From Toxorhynchites rutilus septentrionalis (Eukaryota > Arthropoda > Insecta > Diptera > Culicidae), in NCBI RefSeq assembly GCF_029784135.1, contig NC_073746.1:225073882-225137881 (forward strand): a stretch of 64,000 nucleotides of DNA, written 5' to 3'. Made by a program: the position numbers and the translations under genes. Of this stretch, positions 1 to 10,097 are shown one piece after another; within the stretch, counting starts at the first letter, position 1, and the number at the start of each line of letters is the position of its first letter. A model generated the notes under the pieces. It had not been told where the DNA came from. It saw only the letters and a program-made list of their open reading frames with translations, and ran no database searches.

Positions 1-585
1 GTGTGTTATCATCAGACGTTTTGTTATTATGGATTTATTGGGGGCAATGTTTGTTCACCTAATCAACGATTTATCAAGAAATGTTTTAAATCTATATATA
101 CGTATTTCCAATAAAGTAGTTGTTTTGAATTACTCATTTTCGTTCAATATGTGAAGACCCTTTTCGTGCCGTGTTCATATATGCAAAACAATCATCTAGC
201 ATCCCTGGATGAGTTCAATGTTTACATTTGGTTGTGTTGTTTGGGAGAGGTCCATTTGAAAATCTGTAAAATCTTGCAATTACTGAATTGAATTTGATGG
301 TTGCAGTTGAAAACATACATTGCTTATGCAATACTAGTTTAGTCGTGAAACAATTTTTGAAGATAAAGGCGGAGCAGAAGAATACCGATGTTTTCAATCA
401 ACAAGGTGAACAAACACATCAAACAAACTAGACGATTCGACTGATTCATCGACGAGCGCGGCCAAACGGTCGTCGAGCCAGACGAGCTACTCGTCTGTTT
501 TTAGTCGAGCTCGGATTCTGGAATATGAAAACAAACGAGACGAGCGCTCGTCTGCTCGTCTCGTTTTCTGGAATAGGGCCCTATG
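1..585. other. Left flank, no gene; short GC-rich inverted repeat
   Basis: I see no coding region here. Within an AT-rich background, 415-585 is rich in CGAG/CTCG words. It contains a perfect hairpin with 13-bp arms at 533-545 and 554-566 and an 8-nt loop. The motif TTCTGGAATA occurs on both sides of it. This looks like the end of a MITE or other short mobile element, but I could not define both termini. Confidence 0.4.
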
Positions 586-3500
586 TTCCCGAATATAATT
601 TTTTTTTGCGATGCGTGATCTACTCTATCATTCGAATCTAAGAATCGATTTCATGAAAAATCGAAAGAATGAATATTATATTTCCGAATTTTTTTCTGAT
701 ATCACATGACATTCTTGTGTTTGATTATGCAGGTTTGTAGTGCTTGATCTGCTCTATTATAGGAATATAAGAACTGAACCATACCTCTTATGTAACTCTC
801 ATCCCCCGAAATTTGGTGGATCGATCTCATGAAAAGTCAAAAGAATGAAAAACATATTTTAGATTTTTTTCTGATATCACACGTAAATCTTGAGTTTGAT
901 GATGCAGGTTTGTAGTGCTTGATCTCCTCTATCATAAGAATATAAGAACTGAACCATACCTCTTACGTAACTCTCATCCCCCGAAATTTAGTGGATCGAT
1001 CTCATGAAAAGTCAAAAGAATGTAAAACATATTTTAGATTTTTTTTCTGATGTTCCACGAAAATATTGAGTTTGATGATGCAGATTTGTAGTGCGTGATC
1101 TCCTCTATCATTTGAATCTGAGAACTGGACCATACCTTTTACGTAACTCTCATCCCCCGAAATTTGGTGGATCGATCTCATGAAAAGTCAAAAGAATGTA
1201 AAACATATTTTAGATTTTTTTTCTGATATCACACGTAAATCTTGAGTTTGATGATGCAGGTTTGTAGTGCTTGATCTCCTCTATCATAAGAATATAAGAA
1301 CTGGACCATACCCCTTACGTAACTCTCATCCCACGTAATTTAGTGGATCGATTTCATGAAAAACCGAAAGAATGAAAAATATATTTTAGAATTTTTCTCT
1401 GATATCACACGAAAATCTTGAGTTTGATGATGTAGATTTGTAGTGCGTGATCTCCTCTATCATTTGAATCTGAGAACTGGACCATACCTCTTACGTAACT
1501 CTCATCCCCCGCAATTTGGTGGATCGATCTCATGATAAATCAAAAGAATGTAAAACATGTTTTTGAATTTTTTTCTGATATCACACGTAAATCTTGAGTT
1601 TGATGATGCAGGTTTGTAGTGCTTGATCTCCTCTATCATAAGAATATAAGAACTGAACCATACCTCTTACGTAACTCTCATCCCCCGAAATTTGGTGGAT
1701 CGATCTCATGAAAAGTCAAAAGAATGAAAAACATATTTTAGATTTTTTTTCTGATATCACACGTAAATCTTGAGTTTGATGATGCAGGTTTGTAGTGCTT
1801 GATCTCCTCTATCATAGGAATATAAGAACTGGACCATACCCCTTAAGTAACTCTCATCCCACGTAATTTAGTGGATCAATTTTATGAAAAATCGAAAGAA
1901 TGATAAATATATTTTCGATTTTTTTTTCTGATATCACACGTTTATCTTGAGTTTGATGATGCAGATTTGTAGTGCTTGATTTCCTCTATCATAAGAATAT
2001 AAGAACTGGACCATACCCCTTACGTAACTCTCATCCCCCGAAATTTAGTGGGTGGATCGATTTCATGAAAAATCGAAAGAATGTAAAACATGTTTTTGAA
2101 TTTTTTTCTGATATCACACGTAAATCTTGAGTTTGATGATGCAGGTTTGTAGTGCTTGATCTCCTCTATCATAAGAATATAAGAACTGAACCATACCTCT
2201 TACGTAACTCTCATCCCCCGAAATTTGGTGGATCGATCTCATGAAAAGTCAAAAGAATGAAAAACATATTTTAGATTTTTTTTCTGATATCACACGTAAA
2301 TCTTGAGTTTGATGATGCAGGTTTGTAGTGCTTGATCTCCTCTATCATAAGAATATAAGAACTGAACCATATCTCTTACGTAACTCTCATCCCCCGAAAT
2401 TTAGTGGGTGGATCGATTTCATGAAAAATCGAAAGAATGAAAAACATATTTTCGATTTTTTTTCTGATGTTCCACGAAAATATTGAGTTTGATGATGCAG
2501 ATTTGTAGTGTGTGATCTCCTCTATCATTTGAATCTGAGAACTGGACCATACCTCTTACGTAACTCTCATCCCCCGAAATTTGGTGGATCGATCTCATGA
2601 AAAGTCAAAAGAATGAAAAACATATTTTAGATTTTTTTTCTGATATCACACGTAAATCTTGAGTTTGATGATGCAGGTTTGTAGTGCTTGATCTCCTCTA
2701 TCATAGGAATATAAGAACTGGACCATACCCCTTACGTAACTCTCATCCCACGTAATTTAGTGGATCAATTTTATGAAAAATCGAAAGAATGATAAATATA
2801 TTTTCGATTTTTTTTTCTGATGTTCCACGAAAATATTGAGTTTGATGATGCAGATTTGTAGTGTGTGATCTCCTCTATCATTTGAATCTGAGAACTGGAC
2901 CATACCTCTTACGTAACTCTCATCCCCCGAAATTTGGTGGATCGATCTCATGAAAAGTCAAAAGAATGAAAAACATATTTTAGATTTTTTTTCTGATATC
3001 ACACGTAAATCTTGAGTTTGATGATGCAGGTTTGTAGTGCTTGATCTCCTCTATCATAAGAATATAAGAACTGAACCATACCTCTTACGTAACTCTCATC
3101 CCCCGAAATTTGGTGGATCGATCTCATGAAAAGTCAAAAGAATGAAAAACATATTTTAGATTTTTTTTCTGATATCACACGTAAATCTTGACTTTGATGA
3201 TGCAGGATTGTAGTGCTTGATCTCCTCTATCATAAGAATATAAGAAATGAACCATACCTCTTACGTAACTCTCATCCTTCAAATTTTAGTGGATCGATTT
3301 CATGAAAAATCGAAAGAATGAAAAACATATTTGCGAATTTTTTTCTAATGTTCCACGAAAATATTGAGTTTGATGATGCAGATTTGTAGTGTTTGATCTC
3401 CTCTATCATTTGAATCTAAGGATTGGACCATACCTCTTACGTAACTCTCATCCCCCGTAATTTGGTGGATCGATCTCATGAAAAATCGAAAGAATGGAAA

Positions 3501-5940
3501 ACATATTTTCGATTTTTTTCTAATGTTCCACGAAAATATTGAGTTTGATGATGCAGATTTGTAGTGCTTGATCTCCTCTATCATTTGAATCTAAGGACTG
3601 GACCATACCTTTTACGTAACTCTCATCCCCCGTAATTTGGTGGATCGATCTCATGAAAAATCGAAAGAATGAAAAACATATTTTTGAATTTTTTTCTGAT
3701 ATCACACGAAAATCTCTAGTTTGATGATGCAGATTTGTAGTGCGTGATCTCCTATATCATTTGAATCTAAGAACTGGACCATTCCTCTTACGTAACTCCC
3801 CTCCCCAAAATTTTAGTAGATCGAATTCATGAAAATCGAAAGAATGAAAAACATATATTCGATTTTTTTTTATTTCAAACGTAAATCCTGAGTTTGATGA
3901 TGCATATTTGTAGTGTATAATCTCCTCTATTATTTGAATCTAAGAACTGGACCATACCTCTTACGTAACTCTCATCCCCCGAAATTTAGTGGATCGATTT
4001 CTTGAAAAACCGAAAGAATGAAAAATATATTTTAGAATTTTTCTCTGATATCACACGAAAATCTTGAGTTTGATGATGTAGATTTGTAGTGCGTGATCTC
4101 CTCTATCATTTGAATCTGAGAACTGGACCATACCTCTTACGTAACTCTCATCCCCCGAAATTTGGTGGATCGATCTCATGAAAAGTCAAAAGAATGAAAA
4201 ACATATTTTAGATTTTTTTTCTGATATAACACGTAAATCTTGAGTTTGATGATGTAGGTTTGTAGTGCTTGATCTCCTCTATCATAAGAATATAAGAACT
4301 GAACCATACCTCTTACGTAACTCTCATCCCCCGAAATTTAGTGGGTGGATCGATTTCATGAAAAATCGAAAGAATGAAAAACATATTTTCGATTTTTTTT
4401 CTGATGTTCCACGAAAATATTGAGTTTGATGATGCAGATTTGTAGTGCTTGATCTCCTCTATTATTTGAATCTGAGAACTGGACCATACCTCTAACGTAA
4501 CTCTCATCCTCCGAAATTTAGTGGATCGATTTCTTGAAAAACCGAAAGAATGAAAAATATATTTTAGAATTTTTCTCTGATATCACACGAAAATCTTGAG
4601 TTTGATGATGCAGGTTTGTAGTGCTTGATCTCCTCTATCATAAGAATATAAGCACTGAACCATATCTCTTACGTAACTCTCAACCCCCGAAATTTAGTGG
4701 GTGGATCGATTTCATGAAAAATCGAAAGAATGAAAAACATATTTTCGATTTTTTTTCTGATGTTCCACGAAAATATTGAGTTTGATGATGCAGATTTGTA
4801 GTGCTTGATCTCCTCTATTATTTGAATCTGAGAACTGGACCATACCTCTAACGTAACTCTCATCCTCCGAAATTTAGTGGATCGATTTCTTGAAAAACCG
4901 AAAGAATGAAAAATATATTTTAGAATTTTTCTCTGATATCACACGAAAATCTTGAGTTTGATGATGTAGATTTGTAGTGCGTGATCTCCTCTATCATTTG
5001 AATCTGAGAACTGGACCATACCTCTTACGTAACTCTCATCCCCCGAAATTTGGTGGATCGATCTCATGAAAAGTCAAAAGAATGAAAAACATATTTTAGA
5101 TTTTTTTTCTGATATCACACGTAAATCTTGAGTTTGATGATGCAGGTTTGTAGTGCTTGATCTCCTCTATCATAAGAATATAAGAACTGAACCATACCTC
5201 TTACGTAACTCTCATCCCCCGAAATTTAGTGGGTGGATCGATTTCATGAAAAATCGAAAGAATGAAAAACATATTTTCGATTTTTTTTCTAATGTTCCAC
5301 GAAAATATTGAGTTTGATGATGCAGATTTGTAGTGCTTGATCTCCTCTATTATTTGAATCTGAGAAATGGACCATACCTCTAACGTAACTCTCATCCTCC
5401 GAAATTTAGTGGATCGATTTCTTGAAAAACCGAAAGAATGAAAAATATATTTTAGAATTTTTCTCTGATATCACACGAAAATCTTGAGTTTGATGATGTA
5501 GATTTGTAGTGCGTGATCTCCTCTATCATTTGAATCTGAGAACTGGACCATACCTCTTACGTAACTCTCATCCCCCGAAATTTGGTGGATCGATCTCATG
5601 AAAAGTCAAAAGAATGAAAAACATATTTTAGATTTTTTTTTCTGATATCACACGTAAATCTTGAGTTTGATGATGCAGATTTGTAGTGCTTGATCTCCTC
5701 TATTATTTGAATCTGAGAACTGGACCATACCTCTAACGTAACTCTCATCCCCCGAAATTTAGTGGATCGATTTCTTGAAAAATCGAAAGAATGAAAAACA
5801 TATTTCCGAATTTTTTTCTGATGTTCCACGAAAATATTGAGTTTGATGATGCAGATTTGTAGTGCGTGATCTCCTCTATCATTTGAATCTGAGAACTGGA
5901 CCATACCTCTTACGTAACTCTCTTCCTCTAAAATTTTGTG
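586..5940. repeat. Satellite array 1: ~30 tandem monomers of 176/180 bp
   Basis: The anchor TTTGTAGTG (or a close variant) recurs at 734, 909, 1085, 1261, 1437, 1613, 1789, 1966, 2146, 2322 and onward to 5856: 30 anchors spaced 176 bp, or 180 bp where a 4-bp insertion turns AGTGGATCG into AGTGGGTGGATCG. A degenerate unit lies at the left edge. Monomers fall into types. Some carry GATATCACACGTAAATC, others GATGTTCCACGAAAATA, others TTCTTGAAAAACCG. In 4.0-5.6 kb they follow an order that repeats every 532 bp, i.e. a higher-order repeat. Short open frames inside it recur with the repeat and are not genes. Confidence 0.97.
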
Positions 5941-6260
5941 TAACTTCTTCATACAAATCATATTTCCCCTATTTCTATGTATTACATAGTTTTATATTTC
6001 TGTTTAGTAGTCTGAATTTACATGAAATTTGGCTTTGACTCGTATGCAGCGAATATTGGTTCATGTTTTTCCATAAAATGATTCTACTTTTACTTTTCCC
6101 CTTAGTGCGGCCCTGCTTCTGATTTACTAGAGTATGAACACATTTTGTAAACTTTTATCACAATGCTTAGTAATTTGCTTGACAATATATATATTTTTGG
6201 AACCCTTGTGACTAAATCTATCGATTGATGTCCATTTTATAAAAATGCGATGAGCTAAAC
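5941..6260. other. Spacer between the two satellites
   Basis: About 320 bp of AT-rich single-copy-looking sequence separates the two arrays. I see no ORF, RNA gene or terminal repeat in it. Confidence 0.6.
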
Positions 6261-7616
6261 TCTTGTTTTTGATAAATCTGTAGTTATCCTCCGTTTGCCC
6301 GATGCGTTTTCGTAATTTTTCCGGGAAAGTATGGAAAAATACGATACTTTCTATACATTGTTAGAAAGAGGAGCAAAAAACCTATAATTTGACATGCCAA
6401 ACACTTATCTAGGACTTACAAAACTCTCATCCTTCATGAATCTGTAGTTATCCTCCGTTTGCCCGATGCGTTTTTGTAATTTTTCCGGGAAAGTATGGAA
6501 AAATACGATACTTTCTATACATTGTTAGAAAGAGGAGCAAAAAATCTATAATTTGAGATGCCAAACACTCATCTACGACATACAAAACTCTCATCCTTCA
6601 TGAATCTGTAGTTATCCTCCGTTTGCCCGATGCGTTTTTGTAATTTTTCCGGGAAAGTATGGAAAAATACGATACTTTCTATACATTGTTGGAAAGAGGA
6701 GTAAAAAATCTACAATTTGACATGCAAAACACTTATCTAGGACATACAAAACTCTCATCCTTCATGAATCTGTAGTTATACTCCGTTTGCCCGATGCGTT
6801 TTTGTAATTTTTCCGGGAAAGTTTGGAAAAATACGATACTTTCTATACATTGTTGGAAAGAGGAGCAAAAAATCTATAATTTGAGATGCCAAACACTCAT
6901 CTACGACATACAAAACTCTCATCCTTCATGAATCTGTAGTTATCCTCCGTTTGCCCGATGCGTTTTTGTAATTTTTCCGGGAAAGTATGGAAAAATACGA
7001 TACTTTCTATACATTGTTGGAAAGAGGAGTAAAAATCTACAATTTGACATGCCAAACACTTATCTAGGACATACAAAACTCTCATCCTTCATGAATTTGT
7101 AGTTATCCTCCGTTTGCCCGATGCGTTTTTGTAATTTTTCCGGGAAAGTATGGAAAAATACGATACTTTCTATACATTGTTGGAAAGAGGAGCAAAAAAT
7201 CTATAATTTGAGATGCCAAACACTCATCTACGACATACAAAACTCTCATCCTTCATGAATCTGTAGTTATCCTCCGTTTGCCCGATGCGTTTTTGTAATT
7301 TTTCCGGGAAAGTATGGAAAAATACGAATCTTTCTATACATTGTTGGAAAGAGGAGTAAAAAATCTACAATTTGACATGCCAAACACTTATCTAGGACAT
7401 ACAAAACTCTCATCCTTCATGAATCTGTAGTTATCCTCCGTTTGCCCGATGCGTTTTTGTAATTTTTCCGGGAAAGTATGGAAAAATACAATACTTTCTA
7501 TACATTGTTGGAAAGAGGAGTAAAAAATCTACAATTTGACATGCCAAACACTTATTTAGGACATACAAAACTCTCATCCTTCATGAATCTGTAGTTATCC
7601 TCCGTTTGCCCGATGC
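6261..7616. repeat. Satellite array 2, left part: 164-bp monomers
   Basis: The anchor TCTGTAGTTATCCTCCG recurs at 6277, 6441, 6605, 6769, 6933, 7096, 7260, 7424 and 7588, spacing 164 bp (once 163). Two monomer types tend to alternate: one with GAGTAAAAAATCTACAATTTG plus CTTATCTAGG, the other with GAGCAAAAAATCTATAATTTG plus CTCATCTACG. This gives a partly dimeric 328-bp unit. The last monomer is cut off at 7616, inside CCCGATGC, where the LTR element begins; the array resumes at 16431. Confidence 0.97.
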
Positions 7617-8248
7617 TGTAGTATGATTTCAAATCCCATTTCCAAATCTCATTTCAAATCCCATATTTCATAGGCCATATATCATTCCATAACCCATTTT
7701 TTAAATCCATCCCCAAAACCCATCCTCATAAGCAGTTGATTGTTTCTTAATAAATGACTCATGCGTAGTCACTTCGATTTACAATTCCCATGAAACATTC
7801 CTCAAGCACAACTGCATTATTTAGTTAATTGCTTTTCCCCACATTCATCCATAGAAACAAGCCAACGTGCGCTGACGATATGAATGTACTCTTACATCAT
7901 ATCGCGCGCAGCTAAAGGCAATAAACCAGTAGCCAAAACAAACCTAGTTCTATTCTGATGAAATACGCGACCATATACAAAGTCGTCGTGACACTTTACG
8001 ATTTCCCATGAAATCGATTTGCGCGCTTACGAGTGCAGTAAGCATTATTATTTCTTGACCCCATTCACATCGAACACTGCATTCGATTGATTGGCTATTC
8101 CCCTTTGAAATCAACTTGGCTCCTCCCAGTGAAACTCTACACAAATTGTTGTAACTACTAGCTTAGGACTTTAGTAACCAGTGTTAAGGCAGTTCTAGAG
8201 ACTCACGCCACGCGATAGGTCGTGTTGAGTTTTCTTCAGATAATTTAA

Positions 8249-8255
8249 TATAAAG
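8249..8255 (+). promoter_or_regulatory. LTR TATA box
   Basis: TATAAAG in the 5' LTR, about 140 bp before the LTR end; the identical copy in the 3' LTR is at 16290-16296. It is the best core-promoter motif in the LTR. Transcription would start about 25-30 bp downstream, close to the A-rich tract. Confidence 0.55.
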
Positions 8256-8293
8256 AGTATCGTGTCTTTGGTAAAAAAAAAAAAAAAAAGAGA

Positions 8294-8299
8294 AATAAA
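8294..8299 (+). terminator. LTR polyadenylation signal
   Basis: AATAAA just after the A17 tract; the functional counterpart in the 3' LTR is at 16334-16339. It lies downstream of the TATA box, as needed for a signal within R. Other AATAAA words occur earlier in U3 and are less likely to be used. Confidence 0.5.
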
Positions 8300-8390
8300 G
8301 TGTATAGAAGTTATTTGATGTTGACCGTGTTTGTGAACTAAAAACAGTTGATGACAACCGTGAGTTGAGAATGGGTAGAAAAACATTTGA

Positions 8391-8401
8391 TGGCGACCGT
8401 G
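8391..8401 (+). other. Primer binding site (tRNA-Arg type)
   Basis: TGGCGACCGTG follows the 5' LTR with no gap. From family knowledge this is the sequence complementary to the 3' end of the insect tRNA-Arg used by mdg1/412 elements. Only 11 nt match before the sequence diverges. Confidence 0.8.
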
Positions 8402-9503
8402 TTTTAAAAAGAATTCATGCAATCTTCGGATGCGAGTGCGATATGATAGTGCTCGACACGTAAAACGAGCCACAGGAAAAGCGATCCGATGTAACAGCTC
8501 TAGATGTGCGACGGTATTTGAATTCATCGGAAAATCGGCGGAATTCCAGGAGATCCAGTGCAATATTATTGAGGATGAAAGTGAGCAAGAGTACTGCGGT
8601 GCAAGAGTGAAATGAAGTTCGCTGATAAGAATTAGTAATCGAAATTCTTGGTGTGGCTGAGTGAAACAAAGCAAGAAAAAGTGTGTGCAAAACCAACCAG
8701 CCGTATCACAACAATGTACTAAACTGTGATAGTAAATGTGAACCCAAAAATTGGAGTGAACAAAGCATGGACATTACTGATTATCACTTCAGAACTTTTT
8801 TATCGCAGTGCGAAACGGTGCCAGAGAAAAAAAAAGCAGCTAACTGAGTAGTGAGAGAAACAGTGCCAGAAGAAAGACTAACTGTATCGCAGTGCGAAAG
8901 GGCCATGTAAAAAAAAAAAAAAAAAAAAAAGTCAGATAACGGACTGTAACAACAATTACCGAAGTGTCCAGTGAACAACGACCTGTGCAATGAACATGGA
9001 AAAAAGCTGCCTAAGAGTTGGCTCGCAAGTGCTCCTTGGAAGGCGAGACCACTGCCAGCAGTAAGGAACTGGCAGGCGGGTAGATAGAAAACCAAAAGAG
9101 GCGCAGAAGAAAATTCCCGGCGAAGGCCATCAACTAGCAGCAGCAGCGTGAGCAGCAAACAGATGAGCAGCAAATCAACCTAGACGGTGGTCCAAAGGAA
9201 GTTTTCAAGTAAATGATTAAATCTGTTTTTTTTTATCGATTACGTCTGTAGATTATATACGATGAAAGTTCACTTCAGAAATTTTTTTTTTTTCAAAATG
9301 ATATGATGAAACAAGAGTGAGTTATTTGAAAAAAAAAAGAAGACTAAATAAATGAAATGCAAGTAGATATTATACAATTAAATAATTTTTATCATTTAAA
9401 TATCATCAAAGAATTAATGAAATAAATTAATGAAATAAATTAATGAATCACGAATGTAACACGAATAATAATGAAACTTTAAGGAATTCGAATATGAACT
9501 AAC
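8402..9503 (+). other. Long 5' leader of the retrotransposon
   Basis: About 1.1 kb between the primer site and the first clear ORF. It holds homopolymer tracts (A21 near 8909-8929, T-runs near 9220 and 9285) and three near-identical 13-bp repeats of GAAATAAATTAAT at about 9410-9450. A 61-codon frame opens at ATG 8430 and stops at 8615; I do not recognise its product, and it may be a chance or regulatory upstream ORF. The leader is long enough to hold packaging or translation-control structures, but I see no specific one. Confidence 0.7.
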
Positions 9504-9740
9504 ATGGGATTGTTTAGCTCTAAAAAGGTAACGAATACTGGAGATCCACAGGTCACAGTTCTAAATTACCTTGAGCAGCATTCTCGATTCCATGAAACTA
9601 ATGAAGTTATATTGTGTGTGATTTTAATCATCACACTATTGCTTGCATTAAACAAAGTTTACAAACTGTATAAAAATTGTACGCGGACAGAAGCTTTGAG
9701 AGCCGCTCGAACTATCGCTGGTCTACAGGAGATAGCATAA
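9504..9740 (+). CDS. Small predicted myristoylated single-pass membrane protein (retrotransposon ORF-A)
   Basis: A 78-aa protein starting at ATG in a strong context (AACATGG). The N-terminus MGLFSSKK has Gly2, Ser6 and following lysines, which fits an N-myristoylation signal. Residues 36-52 are a hydrophobic stretch (VILCVILIITLLLAL) followed by basic residues (KVYKLYKNCTR), typical of a single membrane span with a cytoplasmic basic edge. The first 35 residues are polar and the last 20 look helical. I do not recognise the family. The position between leader and gag suggests it is part of the element's own programme; I have a vague memory that mdg1/412-type elements carry small ORFs before gag, but this was not checked. 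A role in membrane targeting of Gag or vesicle passage is only a guess. Confidence 0.75.
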   Translation: MGLFSSKKVTNTGDPQVTVLNYLEQHSRFHETNEVILCVILIITLLLALNKVYKLYKNCTRTEALRAARTIAGLQEIA

Positions 9741-9849
9741 AAACACATATGCGTATATACATTTTTTTTTTCTCTCTTCCTCTCTCCTCCTATTTAAAAA
9801 TAAATTTAATCTTTTTCTCATCAATAATTAAATACAAATAACATACAAA
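9741..9849 (+). other. Inter-ORF spacer with pyrimidine tract
   Basis: A 109-bp gap between the two small ORFs. It has a ~27-nt run of T/C at 9764-9790 followed by A/T-rich sequence. No AG follows closely, so it does not look like a normal splice acceptor. It could help internal initiation at 9850, which would otherwise be a downstream ORF on the full-length RNA. Confidence 0.4.
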
Positions 9850-10065
9850 ATGATTTCGGAAGTCGAGCTCAAAGAATTTCTAGAATTCCTAGATGAAGTA
9901 GGAAAAGGTAAAGGAACGGGACCATTTGCTCCATTACAAACGAGCGAAGTATTCAATTCTTGGGAAGAATTGTTAACTCGAATACGTGAATTGCCTGGAG
10001 ATGATCCAATTACTTGGATAGATTATGAAACTGGCAAGAGATTACACCAACAAAATGAGAAGTAG
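9850..10065 (+). CDS. Small acidic protein of unknown function (retrotransposon ORF-B)
   Basis: A 71-aa protein, ATG in context AAAATGA. It is rich in Glu and Asp: an acidic helix (residues 3-17, SEVELKEFLEFLDEV), a Gly/Lys turn (GKGKGTG), then a second amphipathic segment (SWEELLTRIRELP) and a short tail DPITWIDYETGKRL. There is no signal peptide, membrane span or zinc-binding pattern. It ends 32 bp before the gag ATG. I do not recognise it. Its intact frame in an element with near-identical LTRs argues that it is a real product, not decayed sequence. It may alternatively be a remnant of an ancestral longer ORF. Confidence 0.65.
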   Translation: MISEVELKEFLEFLDEVGKGKGTGPFAPLQTSEVFNSWEELLTRIRELPGDDPITWIDYETGKRLHQQNEK

Positions 10066-10097
10066 GGTGTACAAATTAAACGAACAAGTTCTCTTCA

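Larger units (their letters stand above)
7617..8390 (+). repeat. 5' LTR (774 bp)
   Basis: Starts TGTAGTATGATTTC and ends AAACATTTGA, directly followed by the primer site. It has a long U3. The TATA box at 8249 and the AATAAA at 8294 put the R and U5 parts in the last ~110 bp. The 3' terminal dinucleotide is GA rather than the usual CA, as fixed by the flanking ATGC duplication and the satellite consensus. Confidence 0.96.

Noticed and set aside
4313..5395. Repeated 64-codon minus-strand frames with the same protein sequence at 4313, 4669 and 5201
   Set aside because: They recur with the satellite monomers, break in neighbouring monomers, and have low-complexity content; they are by-products of the tandem repeat, not a gene family.
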